From a virus: DNA of 52,374 nucleotides. Below the pieces are notes generated by a model. The model was not told where the DNA came from. It saw only the letters and a program-made list of their open reading frames with translations, and did not search any database. Positions 8,099-17,500 of this stretch are shown here, piece by piece. Within the stretch, counting starts at the first letter, position 1, and the number at the start of each line of letters is the position of its first letter. The stretch lies in the IMG/VR virus record IMGVR_UViG_3300050821_007552, positions 1 to 52,374 of that record, one strand, 5' to 3'. Position numbers and translations under genes: made by a program.

Positions 8099-8647
8099 TT
8101 AATGTACAGATCGAATAAGAACGGTCACGCCGACCACTGCGGAAATTATCGTCGATAATCCTGTAAGCACGGCGATGATCGATAACATCCTGCTGATCGC
8201 CTGCGTTCCTCCGATCTGCTCACCTCGCTGCGAAGATACAAACGCTGTGAGTGGAGCTATGATAGCGCCGATCTCGCGAGTTGCAGCAGACAAGTCATCC
8301 TTGCTGGCGTAGGTGCCACGCTCGCCGCTGATCTGCTCACGCAATTGATTAGCCTTCTCGTCTTTGTAGCTCTGTATTTCTCGCGCCAAACCAAGCGCGG
8401 CTTTGTCGGCTTCTTCCTTGATTTTTAGGGCTTTTTCACGTTCAGTATTGACTTCTGAATATCGTCTATCCCTTTCATCGTTGAATCGTTGTCTTTCCGT
8501 ATCAATGCGATCATTTAGGAGCATATTAGCATCAATCAGAGCCGTTATGTGAGCCTGTAACGTATTAAAGGTCCAGCCGTTAACTAACCCCGAGTGTTGT
8601 TTTTTACTGGTCACGTTCGCCGTGTTTAATTTTTTAGGGCTTACCAA
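8099..8647 (-). CDS. Coiled-coil protein with C-terminal membrane anchor
   Basis: 182 residues. TTG start at 8647 chosen because GGAG lies 8 bases upstream inside the end of the previous gene; an internal GTG is possible. Residues about 35-120 form a long charged coiled coil rich in Glu, Arg and Lys (DTERQRFNDERDRRYSEVNTE). The C-terminus carries one strong membrane helix (SIIAVLTGLSTIISAVVGVTVLI). This tail-anchored architecture is common near phage lysis and tail genes; function unknown. Confidence 0.6.
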   Translation of the reverse strand: MVSPKKLNTANVTSKKQHSGLVNGWTFNTLQAHITALIDANMLLNDRIDTERQRFNDERDRRYSEVNTEREKALKIKEEADKAALGLAREIQSYKDEKANQLREQISGERGTYASKDDLSAATREIGAIIAPLTAFVSSQRGEQIGGTQAISRMLSIIAVLTGLSTIISAVVGVTVLIRSVH

Positions 8648-8651
8648 CTAT

Positions 8652-9041
8652 TCAGCTCCAATAACTAACGGACATTGTCGTTCCCTGAACTTTGATCGCC
8701 ACGAGCGCTTGCTCGCCCTGTACAGGCAATGACGCACCCATAGCAAGCAACACGGCATAATTTACAGAACTGGGCGTCGAGCCGTCATAAGTGGCATACA
8801 GCGGGCCGCCAATCGCTGTAATAACCGCATATGTCGGTATGTTATTCACGGTCGTCCCCGGTGGCGACGTTGCACCGCTCGGAACGGTCAAACCAGTCGC
8901 CACGGCAATGCTGACATTGTTCTGTTCGAGAAGCTGAATTCGATTCGGATAATCGTCAGACACAAACCTAGACACGCCCAGCTTCACGGCTTTAGCCATG
9001 AAGCTATTCGGAAATTGATTAGCACTATCGACGCCGCTCAT
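8652..9041 (-). CDS. Hypothetical structural protein
   Basis: 129 residues starting MSGVDSANQFPNSFMAKAV. The body is beta-prone and low in charge (TVPSGATSPPGTTVNNIPTY), resembling minor tail or decoration proteins. No domain recognised. Lies directly after the O-antigen-ligase-like gene on the same transcript. Confidence 0.5.
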   Translation of the reverse strand: MSGVDSANQFPNSFMAKAVKLGVSRFVSDDYPNRIQLLEQNNVSIAVATGLTVPSGATSPPGTTVNNIPTYAVITAIGGPLYATYDGSTPSSVNYAVLLAMGASLPVQGEQALVAIKVQGTTMSVSYWS

Positions 9042-9044
9042 TGC

Positions 9045-10133
9045 CTAGCCTTTTGCTGAATACTGCGATGCCACGGAAAGATTTCGGCCGCGAGTTGCCA
9101 GTCGGCACGTGTCATCCCACGATAAGAAATCATATCCGCGATAATTGCGCTCACTGCCATGTAGACCATGAGCACGAAGAACGCGCCCCACAGCGACCAA
9201 AGAAAGAAACGCAGCGATCGGCATGGAGAGCGGCATTGAAAAACACGCTGCTGTACAGAACGCCAGTACGACGGGCCATTCTTTAACGTCCGTACGCCAT
9301 ACTGCATAACCAATGATAATCGCAGGAAGAACCGCACCGATGCCGAATTCGAAGGCAAACTGCAGAAAATCATTATGAGCGTACTCCGGAAACAAGGTAA
9401 CGCCGTCGTGCATGAAAACTACACTGAAGAAAGCCCCAGCACCGAAGCCAAACAGCGTCAAGTTATCCCATGCAACGTGCCATATGTACAGACGTTGACT
9501 GTCGGACGGCGAAAGCGGATAAAACAAGTAAATCGAAGCTGCCATCGCAATAACGCCTGCCGGTATCCACAAACGACGCGAACAACAGCAAAGCAATCCT
9601 ACCAGCAAAACAATAGCACCGCCGCGGGAGTGCGAAAGCCAAATGCCGGGCAGCAATGGCGGAATCCACGGCCACATGCGCTCCGTCATCAACGCGACCG
9701 CTACAAGAGCAAGCACAGTACCCTGTTGGACGCTATTGACATACAGGCCAGCGGGCATTGTTGATGTAACGGGCACGACGCCAATACCGAAAAACTGCAG
9801 CACGGCAACGAAGCTCGACAAAATGGCGCCGATAGCCAATCCTTTGTATAAATCACGCGGATCTTCCAACGTGGTCCCAAACCATACAACCAACGCCGAA
9901 ATGGCGAGCAACCACACGCCATAGACGGAACCGTACGGATTAGGACTCCAAAGTATGTGCACTGCCGCATAATCAAAAAAGAGAAGCCCGAGCAAATGAA
10001 AAACTGTAAACGGTCCCCTCCGCAACAGCCCAAAAGGCAAAATCACGGCCAACAAAGGCCACTGCGTCGCGATGTACGCTCCGGTCAAGCCCGGAATGTA
10101 ACAAAGCGACACGGCGAGCCCGATCCACAGCAT
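9045..10133 (-). CDS. O-antigen ligase/polymerase-like polytopic membrane protein
   Basis: 362 residues. ATG at 10133, with AAGGA of the stop-overlapping Shine-Dalgarno 9 bases upstream. Nine to eleven hydrophobic helices cover most of the protein. Around residues 230-265 it carries GFGAGAFFSVVFMHDG then EYAHNDFLQFAFEFGIGA, the periplasmic-loop signature of the WaaL/Wzy superfamily (conserved HN-x-(F/Y)-L-x-x-x-x-E-x-G), including the His. The family joins or polymerises undecaprenyl-linked glycans at the inner membrane. In a phage it could remodel the host O-antigen after infection. The C-terminal 40 residues are soluble. Substrate and polymerase-versus-ligase role are open. Confidence 0.75.
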   Translation of the reverse strand: MLWIGLAVSLCYIPGLTGAYIATQWPLLAVILPFGLLRRGPFTVFHLLGLLFFDYAAVHILWSPNPYGSVYGVWLLAISALVVWFGTTLEDPRDLYKGLAIGAILSSFVAVLQFFGIGVVPVTSTMPAGLYVNSVQQGTVLALVAVALMTERMWPWIPPLLPGIWLSHSRGGAIVLLVGLLCCCSRRLWIPAGVIAMAASIYLFYPLSPSDSQRLYIWHVAWDNLTLFGFGAGAFFSVVFMHDGVTLFPEYAHNDFLQFAFEFGIGAVLPAIIIGYAVWRTDVKEWPVVLAFCTAACFSMPLSMPIAAFLSLVAVGRVLRAHGLHGSERNYRGYDFLSWDDTCRLATRGRNLSVASQYSAKG

Positions 10134-10145
10134 CAACTCACATCC

Positions 10146-10721
10146 TTAGTGGGCACCAATCGCGAAGTACAGGAACGTCCACCCGTTCTGTTGCGCGCCG
10201 TATGCACAAAGCCGTGCCTGTGTGTACAGCGGAAATGTGTTGTTCATACCGGAACGTATCTGCAGCGGCGCGCTTAATTGCAGTGGCGTAATCGTACCTG
10301 GTGCAACGCCAGGAACGTTTGCAGCCGTTGCCGCAGGGCACGCAGCCCCCCACGCAATCGCGGACGAAGCTGGCACAGTCATCGACGCCGAAAGTGTGAT
10401 GTTCGTAACGCCGTTAAACGCAGTAACAGTCGTCCCCGACGTGATCCCCGATCCGGAAATGATGCAGCCGACGCACGGCTGAATTGCCGGAGCCGCAGTC
10501 AGCGTCAAACTAGTAGACGAGCCCGACGTACTGCCGATGCCGGTTCCGGACGAAGAGTAAAGACTGCCGTTACCTTCAACCGGCTGAATATCAAGCGGGC
10601 CATTGCCCAAGTCTGCCCACTGCCGCGATTGAATAAACGTCGGCTGCGAAGTGACAGTTTGCGCAATTGCGTCACTAATCGGCAACGCTGCCGCGAGAAG
10701 AATCGCGAGAAGACGTGACAT
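10146..10721 (-). CDS. Virion-cluster protein with N-terminal signal peptide
   Basis: 191 residues, ATG at 10721 with GGAG five bases upstream. The start MSRLLAILLAAALPISDAIAQTV is a clear Sec signal with cleavage expected after AIA. The mature part is Ser/Thr/Gly-rich, with IQPCVGCIISGSGITSGTTVTAF, a beta-strand pattern common in phage fibres and close in style to a segment near residue 660 of the tailspike at 48046-51327. Cys pairs fit an oxidising compartment. Likely an adsorption or periplasmic protein; exact role unknown. Confidence 0.62.
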   Translation of the reverse strand: MSRLLAILLAAALPISDAIAQTVTSQPTFIQSRQWADLGNGPLDIQPVEGNGSLYSSSGTGIGSTSGSSTSLTLTAAPAIQPCVGCIISGSGITSGTTVTAFNGVTNITLSASMTVPASSAIAWGAACPAATAANVPGVAPGTITPLQLSAPLQIRSGMNNTFPLYTQARLCAYGAQQNGWTFLYFAIGAH

Positions 10722-10730
10722 GTTTGCTCC

Positions 10731-11468
10731 TTAATCCGCAGTGAAGGCAGCACTGCCTCGATAATGACGCGATCCGTTGAACATGACCTGTGCAACAAAG
10801 CCGGCCGCTGTCGGATCGTTTCCGATTTGCTCCGACGAATTGATAATTCGCAACGGCAATGTCGAAGTCGTTTGGATCGTAGTCGGATCAAGCGACATTC
10901 CTGAAATGCCGAACCTCGTACTTTGGAAGCTGGCATTCGCCTTCACATCAATACCACTGTTCAAGTCGAGATTGAACGCAGTACCGGGTACGGTAGGCAT
11001 CGTTGCAGTCATCATGACCTGCGGATCAGTCTCGACAAAAACCCACCCTTCAGTGGACGCAGGAATGTACTGAAAGCCGTTTTTTGCCATGTAAAGCGTT
11101 AGTGGGCCAAAGCCCACTACGAGGCCCGTAATGACGCTGGTAGTGTCACCCGGAACCCATCGCGAAACATTTGGTGCCATCGAAGCGTTGCCGAGCAACG
11201 AACCGCCGCCATTGCCAATTACAAGGCTCGTGACGGACGGAGCACCAATGTTGGCCGGAAGGTCGCCAGCCCCCTGTATGCCAATTGTGGCAGAGTTGAA
11301 AACAACAATGTCACCGCGAAAGATCGCAAGCGCGTTTGTCGGCGCAAGGTGAAAGGGCCGCACGGATGCCCGAGCCACTGAATCGCCGTCAGCCGGTACG
11401 GAGGGCAGGAGGCCCGAGTAGTGCCGAAAACCGCCGCCAAGGATGGATTGATTGACAATTTGGACCAT
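10731..11468 (-). CDS. Putative structural (tail) protein
   Basis: 245 residues, ATG at 11468 with AGGAG upstream. Beta-rich, low Cys, with long stretches of Gly, Thr and Val (GNGGGSLLGNASMAPNV; TIQTTSTLPLRIINSSEQIG). No signal peptide. First gene of the left minus-strand tail cassette, directly opposite a plus-strand promoter. Probably a major or minor tail component; no family recognised. Confidence 0.55.
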   Translation of the reverse strand: MVQIVNQSILGGGFRHYSGLLPSVPADGDSVARASVRPFHLAPTNALAIFRGDIVVFNSATIGIQGAGDLPANIGAPSVTSLVIGNGGGSLLGNASMAPNVSRWVPGDTTSVITGLVVGFGPLTLYMAKNGFQYIPASTEGWVFVETDPQVMMTATMPTVPGTAFNLDLNSGIDVKANASFQSTRFGISGMSLDPTTIQTTSTLPLRIINSSEQIGNDPTAAGFVAQVMFNGSRHYRGSAAFTAD

Positions 11469-11583
11469 AAGCCGGCCCTTCTCCTAGAGGAACGAATCAG
11501 CAGTCTCCTAAAGCGTAGCAGTACGAATTGTCATACGTCAATAGCTTGCGTGTCGGCAGCAAATCTGTCATACATCTAGGGGG

Positions 11584-11612
11584 TTGCACTTCGCTGCGGA
11601 ATAATGTACATA
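11584..11612 (+). promoter_or_regulatory. Putative sigma-70 promoter for the 11.6-12.8 kb island
   Basis: TTGCAC, a 17-base spacer and TACATA, ending 24 bases before the first small gene. The match is moderate. The whole 167-base gap 11469-11635 otherwise holds no gene I can support. Confidence 0.4.
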
Positions 11613-11635
11613 CATGCACAGCTAGGAACAATGAC

Positions 11636-11746
11636 ATGATTAAGGATGGAAGCTGGCGGCTGCTTTTGCTGCTTTGGTTTACACTGCTTGTTGGCGCATC
11701 ATTAATGCATTTAGTAGATCCACTCCTGAATAGGTGCGTTCCATGA
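11636..11746 (+). CDS. Small single-helix membrane protein
   Basis: 36 residues, MIKDGSWR followed by the hydrophobic helix LLLLLWFTLLVGASLMHL and a short tail. The stop overlaps the next start (ATGA), indicating a real translated unit. First gene of the plus-strand island. Confidence 0.5.
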   Translation: MIKDGSWRLLLLLWFTLLVGASLMHLVDPLLNRCVP

Positions 11747-12225
11747 CACACAAAATTGACGAATACGGAAGGCACGAAATTAAAGCATCGCCGCAATGCG
11801 ACTCAGAAGGTGACTTCGTTCAATTTGACGAAGAAAACGGAGGCTTGTACATAAACAGTTACGAAGGGATGACGACGCTATCCAAAGAAGCTGCGCTAGA
11901 TTTGGCCACCATCTTACTTGCTTGGGCAAAAGCACCGTCAATAACCGACATCGCAGACGCAGACCTGATCGCCCTGCTTTGCAACGGGCCTATCACCATT
12001 GTTGAGAGAATGGTCGCTGCCGGCCGCCTCGCCGCGCTGGCGGACCGCGTGCAGAAGCTTGAAGAAAACGCAGCAACGTGTCGTGCGCACCGTAACAGAC
12101 TGCACGAGGAACGCAACGCCATCGAGACGAAGACAATTGAGCAGTGCGCGCAGGAAGCTGAAAAGCTCAGCAAGCCAGGCTCCTCGCTACCCGCCGCTAT
12201 CCGCGCCCTGGGAAAGGCAGATTAA
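11743..12225 (+). CDS. Hypothetical protein with C-terminal coiled coil
   Basis: 160 residues starting MTHKIDEYGRHEIKASPQ at ATG 11743, coupled to the membrane peptide gene. Residues 20-45 are acidic and beta-like; residues 85-160 are helical and charged (LADRVQKLEENAATCRAHRNRL), a likely coiled coil. No enzyme motif. Probably an early accessory gene. Confidence 0.6.
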   Translation: MTHKIDEYGRHEIKASPQCDSEGDFVQFDEENGGLYINSYEGMTTLSKEAALDLATILLAWAKAPSITDIADADLIALLCNGPITIVERMVAAGRLAALADRVQKLEENAATCRAHRNRLHEERNAIETKTIEQCAQEAEKLSKPGSSLPAAIRALGKAD

Positions 12226-12226
12226 A

Positions 12227-12433
12227 ATGACAATGCCATGGGAAACACACCCGGCCGTGTTCTTTGGTATCGTCGAACCCCAAGATCCTTTGATAGGACT
12301 CAAACCAATCGAACTGAAATTCTTTCCTGCACGACCAGAACTACGTAAAAGCCCACTGACGGGATTATATCCTGGCCAAAATCATCCACTTGATATTCCA
12401 GACTTCTTACGACGCGTACATCAAAATGATTAG
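12227..12433 (+). CDS. Small hypothetical protein beginning MTMPWE
   Basis: 68 residues, ATG at 12227 just after the previous stop. The first six residues repeat the MPWE motif seen at other termini in this genome. The rest (PLIGLKPIELKFFPARPELR) has no known domain. The 3' end overlaps the next gene by eight bases. Confidence 0.5.
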   Translation: MTMPWETHPAVFFGIVEPQDPLIGLKPIELKFFPARPELRKSPLTGLYPGQNHPLDIPDFLRRVHQND

Positions 12434-12845
12434 AACAAATCATTTACCACGTGACGCGTGGTCTAAACGCATCCTAGCATATTGGCTGGAACGCGTACCT
12501 GAACCTGTAGCCCGTTCCCAAACTGCTTATGAACGCGGCGCCCTTGCGTATCGTTTGCAGAAAAACGGCGTTTCGTTACAACGCATAGCTGATCACTTCA
12601 ATCTATCTAGTCGAGAGCGCGTCAGACAAATGCTGTGGAAACACGAACGCGAACGCAAATGGATGACTCCTGTAGAAAAGTTTTTCGCCACCCATCTTTT
12701 TTTCACTGATATAAAAACAACTGCAAACAAATGGGCCGGACAGACCGGGCCACGTATTGACCCGAAGCGTTGCGCGTACGCACTTAGCTGCGCACTCGCG
12801 TCGTTCAATCCCTCAAATAGTCCTCCAAAGTCATCCCAACCGTAA
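12426..12845 (+). CDS. HTH protein with sigma-70 region 4-like helix-turn-helix
   Basis: 139 residues. ATG at 12426 overlaps the preceding stop; a TTG at 12390 is an alternative. Residues 40-75 read AYRLQKNGVSLQRIADHF then LSSRERVRQMLWKHERER, which matches the sigma region 4/GerE-like pattern in which RVRQ is the start of the recognition helix. It lacks regions 2 and 3, so it is a DNA-binding regulator rather than a full sigma factor. A candidate controller of phage genes, including the CCTTAAGG sites. Its 3' end overlaps the convergent gene by 41 bases. Confidence 0.6.
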   Translation: MIRTNHLPRDAWSKRILAYWLERVPEPVARSQTAYERGALAYRLQKNGVSLQRIADHFNLSSRERVRQMLWKHERERKWMTPVEKFFATHLFFTDIKTTANKWAGQTGPRIDPKRCAYALSCALASFNPSNSPPKSSQP

Positions 12846-13113
12846 CTTCGGCCTTTGGCATCCACGAATTAGCTTCGCGACGCATGGCCGCCCGTACAAC
12901 GCCGGTCACACCGCTATCGCGTGCACGCTCAAAAAGCAGTATCTCGCCCTCCGCGAGCGCCATGTCCACTTCCTTATCGTCTTTCAATTCGTCCATGGTA
13001 ATGCCAGCCGCTCGCGCTGCAAGCTCCGGCGGCACGCCATCACGAAGCCGCGTAAGCATCAGTTCACGCGGCGTCTTGACATTCTGTGGCCAGTCGAACC
13101 ACGGCAAGAGCAT
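12805..13113 (-). CDS. Small HTH-like protein, possibly terminase small subunit-like
   Basis: 102 residues starting MLLPWFDWPQN. Residues 17-45 (LMLTRLRDGVPPELAARAAGITMDEL) look like a helix-turn-helix, followed by helices with ALAEGEILLFERARDSG, the order of elements in many small terminase subunits. It is far from terL, directly after the internal virion genes, so the assignment is tentative; a transcription regulator would fit equally. Confidence 0.4.
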   Translation of the reverse strand: MLLPWFDWPQNVKTPRELMLTRLRDGVPPELAARAAGITMDELKDDKEVDMALAEGEILLFERARDSGVTGVVRAAMRREANSWMPKAEVTVGMTLEDYLRD

Positions 13114-13122
13114 TTATAATCC

Positions 13123-14523
13123 CTACGGACGTGGTTCCAATCCTTTCGGCAACCTTCGATTCTTGCCTTCGACATAAACGCGCCACTGCCCATTGGGCGT
13201 TTTGTAAGCAACCGATTGCAAGCTCTTGAGTGCTTCCGGATCAGTCGGCCACGTATAACTACTACTGGGCGTACTGGGGGTAGTAGAAGCGGCAGGAACG
13301 GCAGGAGCGGCAGGAACAGATGGCGCCGGTCGGCGCCGCCAGTTCAAAAGTGAGTTAACTCCGCTACCAAAACCATAACCCGCAATTCCGAGCACCCCAC
13401 CACCTATCATTTCAGGCGCAATGACGCGTCTAGCATAATCCCAATTCGCGATTTTTGTAGGATCAGATATAAAAGCAAGATTGCGTTCCGCCGTCTCGCG
13501 TGCCGGCGTTCCTGGCGCAGCTCCTAGATCGAAAAGATTGGGCACCATAACACCGGCAGCGCCCTCCATCCCTCCGTACGCTACAGCGCGGCCAAATTGC
13601 CCCTTGCCACTGAGTCCCTTCATAGCACCAGTAGCAAGACCAGCGCCAAGACCAATAGCGCGCCCAACTGCCACCGCTGGCGGGTTTCGAACGCCGATCG
13701 GCTGCCCAGCCAAATCGAAAGTGGCTTGCGCTTGACGTACATTGTCACGGATGCGATCGATTTCGCCTTGCTTGGCATCGATTTGCTTCTGAAGCGGTGC
13801 GATTAAGGCTTTTTTGCTGCCCAGACCAATATCAGACCTTTTCCCAACCGTGTCTATGCTTTTGTTAAGGTCGCCCATTTCAGTACCGAGCTGACTCAGC
13901 CGGTCCATATCCTGAGGCGTGAAGTTCGGCCGTATGCTGGCACTGGGCTGCGGAACGGCAGCCGTAGGAGCCGGTCCGGGCGGCCCCTGTGGCTGCGGAA
14001 CGGCGGGCGCAGCGGCCGTTGGAGCCGGTCCGGGCTGGCCGGGAGGCGGCCGGGAAGCCTGTGCAGGGACCGCAGCAGTGCGCTGCTGTTGCTGAGCGGC
14101 TTCGGCCGAAGGACTGACGGCCCCCGCGACGGCGCCCATGGCGCGAGCCGCCCAACCCCCTTCAGGCATGGCATCGAGACCCAAATTTCGCAAATCTTCC
14201 AAAGCGCCCAACGTTCTTGGGTCGTAATCCGCAGGCGTTACCTTACCAGCCCTGTTAGGCGTCATCGACGGCGTTGATGGGTTGGGCTGCGTCATGTAGT
14301 CATATAGGCGCGGAGCGAGCGTCTTGAAAGCACCGACACCTCCTTGACGCAGAGCTTGATCAACCGCAACCGGCCTCTGAATACCTGCTTGCGCAGGCGT
14401 AGGCATGTCAGACTGCGGAGCTGCAGGCCCAGCCGAAGCATCGCTGGAAGAGGCAGACGCAGGTGAATTAGAAACCTCGTCGAGCTGATTATGCAAATTC
14501 GCGATAATGTCGTCATTGGTCAT
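13123..14523 (-). CDS. Probable internal/ejection virion protein, Pro/Ala-rich
   Basis: 466 residues, ATG at 14523 overlapping the stop of the large upstream gene (ATGA). It begins with a charged helix, continues with about 130 residues rich in Pro, Ala and Gln including two GPPGPAPTAA-type repeats, then a coiled coil (about 215-265), then Gly-rich hydrophobic segments (GRAIGLGAGLATGAM; IGGGVLGIAGYGFGSG) that could insert in membranes. It ends with a short compact domain containing YKTPNGQWRVYVEGKNRR. Its position beside the 1391-residue protein suggests a partner in genome ejection. Confidence 0.6.
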   Translation of the reverse strand: MTNDDIIANLHNQLDEVSNSPASASSSDASAGPAAPQSDMPTPAQAGIQRPVAVDQALRQGGVGAFKTLAPRLYDYMTQPNPSTPSMTPNRAGKVTPADYDPRTLGALEDLRNLGLDAMPEGGWAARAMGAVAGAVSPSAEAAQQQQRTAAVPAQASRPPPGQPGPAPTAAAPAVPQPQGPPGPAPTAAVPQPSASIRPNFTPQDMDRLSQLGTEMGDLNKSIDTVGKRSDIGLGSKKALIAPLQKQIDAKQGEIDRIRDNVRQAQATFDLAGQPIGVRNPPAVAVGRAIGLGAGLATGAMKGLSGKGQFGRAVAYGGMEGAAGVMVPNLFDLGAAPGTPARETAERNLAFISDPTKIANWDYARRVIAPEMIGGGVLGIAGYGFGSGVNSLLNWRRRPAPSVPAAPAVPAASTTPSTPSSSYTWPTDPEALKSLQSVAYKTPNGQWRVYVEGKNRRLPKGLEPRP

Positions 14524-17500
14524 GGCGCCCCACCAACTTGTACAGGAGTTGCTGCTAACGGATTCCAACCGCTATCGGCTCCGAAACGAGCGTACTTGCT
14601 ACCTGCAATGTCCCTTGCGGATCTGGGGCCACTCAGGTTGTTATACCCAGGAACGAAGTCCCCGAATTGTGCCGGACTGCCTGCCGCCCTGTCTCGCATC
14701 CACTTAGGAATGTCGAGTATGGATTTTCCCGTAGCGATGTACTTTCCGATGTGCGGAATGTTTTCCAGTGAAATCTGACCAAAAATCGACTTTTCAGTAG
14801 CATCTGGATTGCCTGCCTTTACACGCATATAATTCCACGCTGCCACCGCTGCGGGATCATTCTGCGCAAAAGCACGGAATGCACGATCGGCAGTGCGACC
14901 GGCCTCACCCTTAAGACCGGCTGCAGCTTCCAAATTACCGCCATTCGTCGCATCCATCAACTTCCTATAGCGATAGTCAGTCGTTCGAAGCCGCTGGATC
15001 CATGGTTTAGCTGCATTCGGCCCAAGTACGTGATCCGCAAGCCTTTCTTGCTGGACACGTATGGTATCGGCAAGCTTGCGCATATCCTTAGCCGTCTGCG
15101 CCCGATCAGATTCATTACTTGTCAAAGCATTTTGCTCGGCTTCAAGTAATGATGAACGAATTTTCTGAAGATCGCGCGATTTCGTCTCTGGATCAAAACG
15201 CGGCGCCGTTGCTGCAGCCTCCGCACGTTCAGCCGTCTCCCGAAACTTTTCCGACACTTTTCCGTTGTCAACAGCCCAAACCGGACCATCCGGAAGCTTA
15301 GGCGGCGATACCGACGGCGGTATGCCAGTCGCACCTACCTCACCATGAAGCTGTTCGTAAGCGGCACTGAGTTCTGCCTGTTCCTTAGCGCCAGGAAATC
15401 CCGCCTTGGCAACGGCAGCCGGCGTCGGCACCGGGCCGGCGCTCACCTTATGAGCGTACGCAACTTCGTCCGGCTTTGCAGTTGGAATCATCTCCTTGAT
15501 TGTCGATTCCGCCTTGTCTTTCGCATCCTTCGCTGCCTCGTATTTCGGATTCGCAGTCTCGGCGCCGCCGGCAATACCCGGCAGCTTCTCCGGTTCGGTT
15601 CTCAGCGTCTCGTTCGCCTCATGCAGATCTGCGGCCGCGCCGCGGAATACTTCTTGCGCATCGGGTCCGAACAATTTGAAAACTTTATGCGTGACCATAC
15701 CGAGCGCGCGACCGAACAATTCACCCGCTCCCGCAGACGCCGCACCACCGAACGTAGTCCCCACAACGTCGGCCCGATCGCCGCCTTCCGCGTATTTTGA
15801 AGCGCCTTCCACAACCCCTGCACCGCCCATACGCGCCAGCGCGCCAACGACCGGCCGGCCGGCCGGTGCCACGCCAAGTACGCCCTGCAGTACGCCTTGC
15901 TTAACCATTTGACCTGGCTGTTGCGGATTCCCCGACAACCAATCCTTCGCGGCTTGCCCGGCCACACCGCCGGCTGCGCCGCCAGCAATCGCCCCTGCAG
16001 GCCCGCCGAGCGCACCTCCAGCAAGGCCGCCAACTGTGCCGCCGATCGCCGGACCTTCCGATTCCATAGCACGGTTAATTAGGTTGCCTATCAATGGCCC
16101 GGTCGTCGCAAACATGCCCGCCCTACTTTGCGACGTAGGCGCCTCCAAAGCACGGGGCGCAGTGCGATTCCGCGGCGCCAGTCCTGAATCCTGCGCAAAA
16201 GCCATGCGCGCACGATCAGCAGGAGTATATCCAACATCCGTGCCGTTAGTCCGCGCATCCCACAGCCGTGTAAAATCACCAGAAGTTACAGCATTAACAC
16301 CGCCGCGCGCCCCAAACTGAGCACGCATATCGTCCGTCATGTTGCCCCAAACAGCTTGCTTCGCAATTGCTTCCGTACGCGCATCCGGCGTCATGCTGTT
16401 CCACGTAGCTTCCGGGTATTGACCGCGCATTTCCTGTGCCAAGCTACTCCATTTTGTGTTTGCTGCCGAACGATAAAACGGCTTCAAATTCTGCCAAGCG
16501 AGGCCGTCCGGATTGCGCAAGTGCGCTTCTAGGCCGGCTTCGCCTTGCTGGTGCATCAAATAGACATTCGCCGCAGTAACGGGCAGTCCAACTCGCTGCA
16601 ACTTGTCTGCTCGCGTCCGGATATCGGCTTGCAATGCAGTGCGGTTTTGTTCCAAATCGTCAGGATCCGTAATGCCGTGACGCTGCATTTCCTCCTGCGA
16701 CCATTGCCCAAGCCCAACATACGATCCCGTACGTTGCTTCGGTTTGAAACCGCTTTCCAACTGAATTTCACGATTTGCAAGGGATGCTACGGCTTGGGGA
16801 CTGTCAAGCTTCATCCCCGGTGTCAGGCCCCAACGTCCCGGCGGATTATTGGGATCACCGTGAACCGGAGCCGCTGGACTGCTAGGGGTACCCGCAGGAG
16901 CGGCAGAGGGGACCGGAGAATCACCAAAAGGCCGGGACGTTGGGCTGCCACCCACATTGGGTACGCCCTGCGGAGAGCTAGGGCCAGGGGCGAACGCGCC
17001 CTGCGAAGGAGAGGCCTGCCCGGTTTTGGGAAACTTTATGTCAATTGCGCCGCTGCCGCTATGATCCAGTTGCATAACCTTCGCGCCGGGCACGTGGCTG
17101 TTTTGCGGCAGCCTAACCGCACGATCGCCAATTCGGATCATTGGATAGCTGTCGATTGCGTTGTTGCCAGCGATCCGCGCGTCATTCCAAGTGTTGTACA
17201 GATCGGGAAGACTCGTAATTTCCTTATCTAGACCCAAGTCTTTCAACTTCATTCCGTAGCGGCCCGCCGTTTCAAATGGCTGTGAAAGGCGGTCATTCAT
17301 CTGCTTTACTGCCGCATTGTGCTCAAATTCCGCAACGTACCGCAGACCCGCAATCGAAGGCGGCGAAAGACGATCCTCCGGCTTCCGACCCAACCACTCT
17401 TGAAGCGCTCCGGCTTCGTTGGCAAGCCTGTTGCGCGCACTTTCAACCGAACCAAAAGTCTGTTCGTACATCCTTGCCAAACCGATGCTACCCGGATTTT

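Noticed and set aside
13880-14174. Basic minus-strand frames inside the Pro/Ala-rich ejection gene
   Set aside because: They arise from the GC-rich repeat region and have no start signals; the 13123-14523 frame is continuous and coupled.
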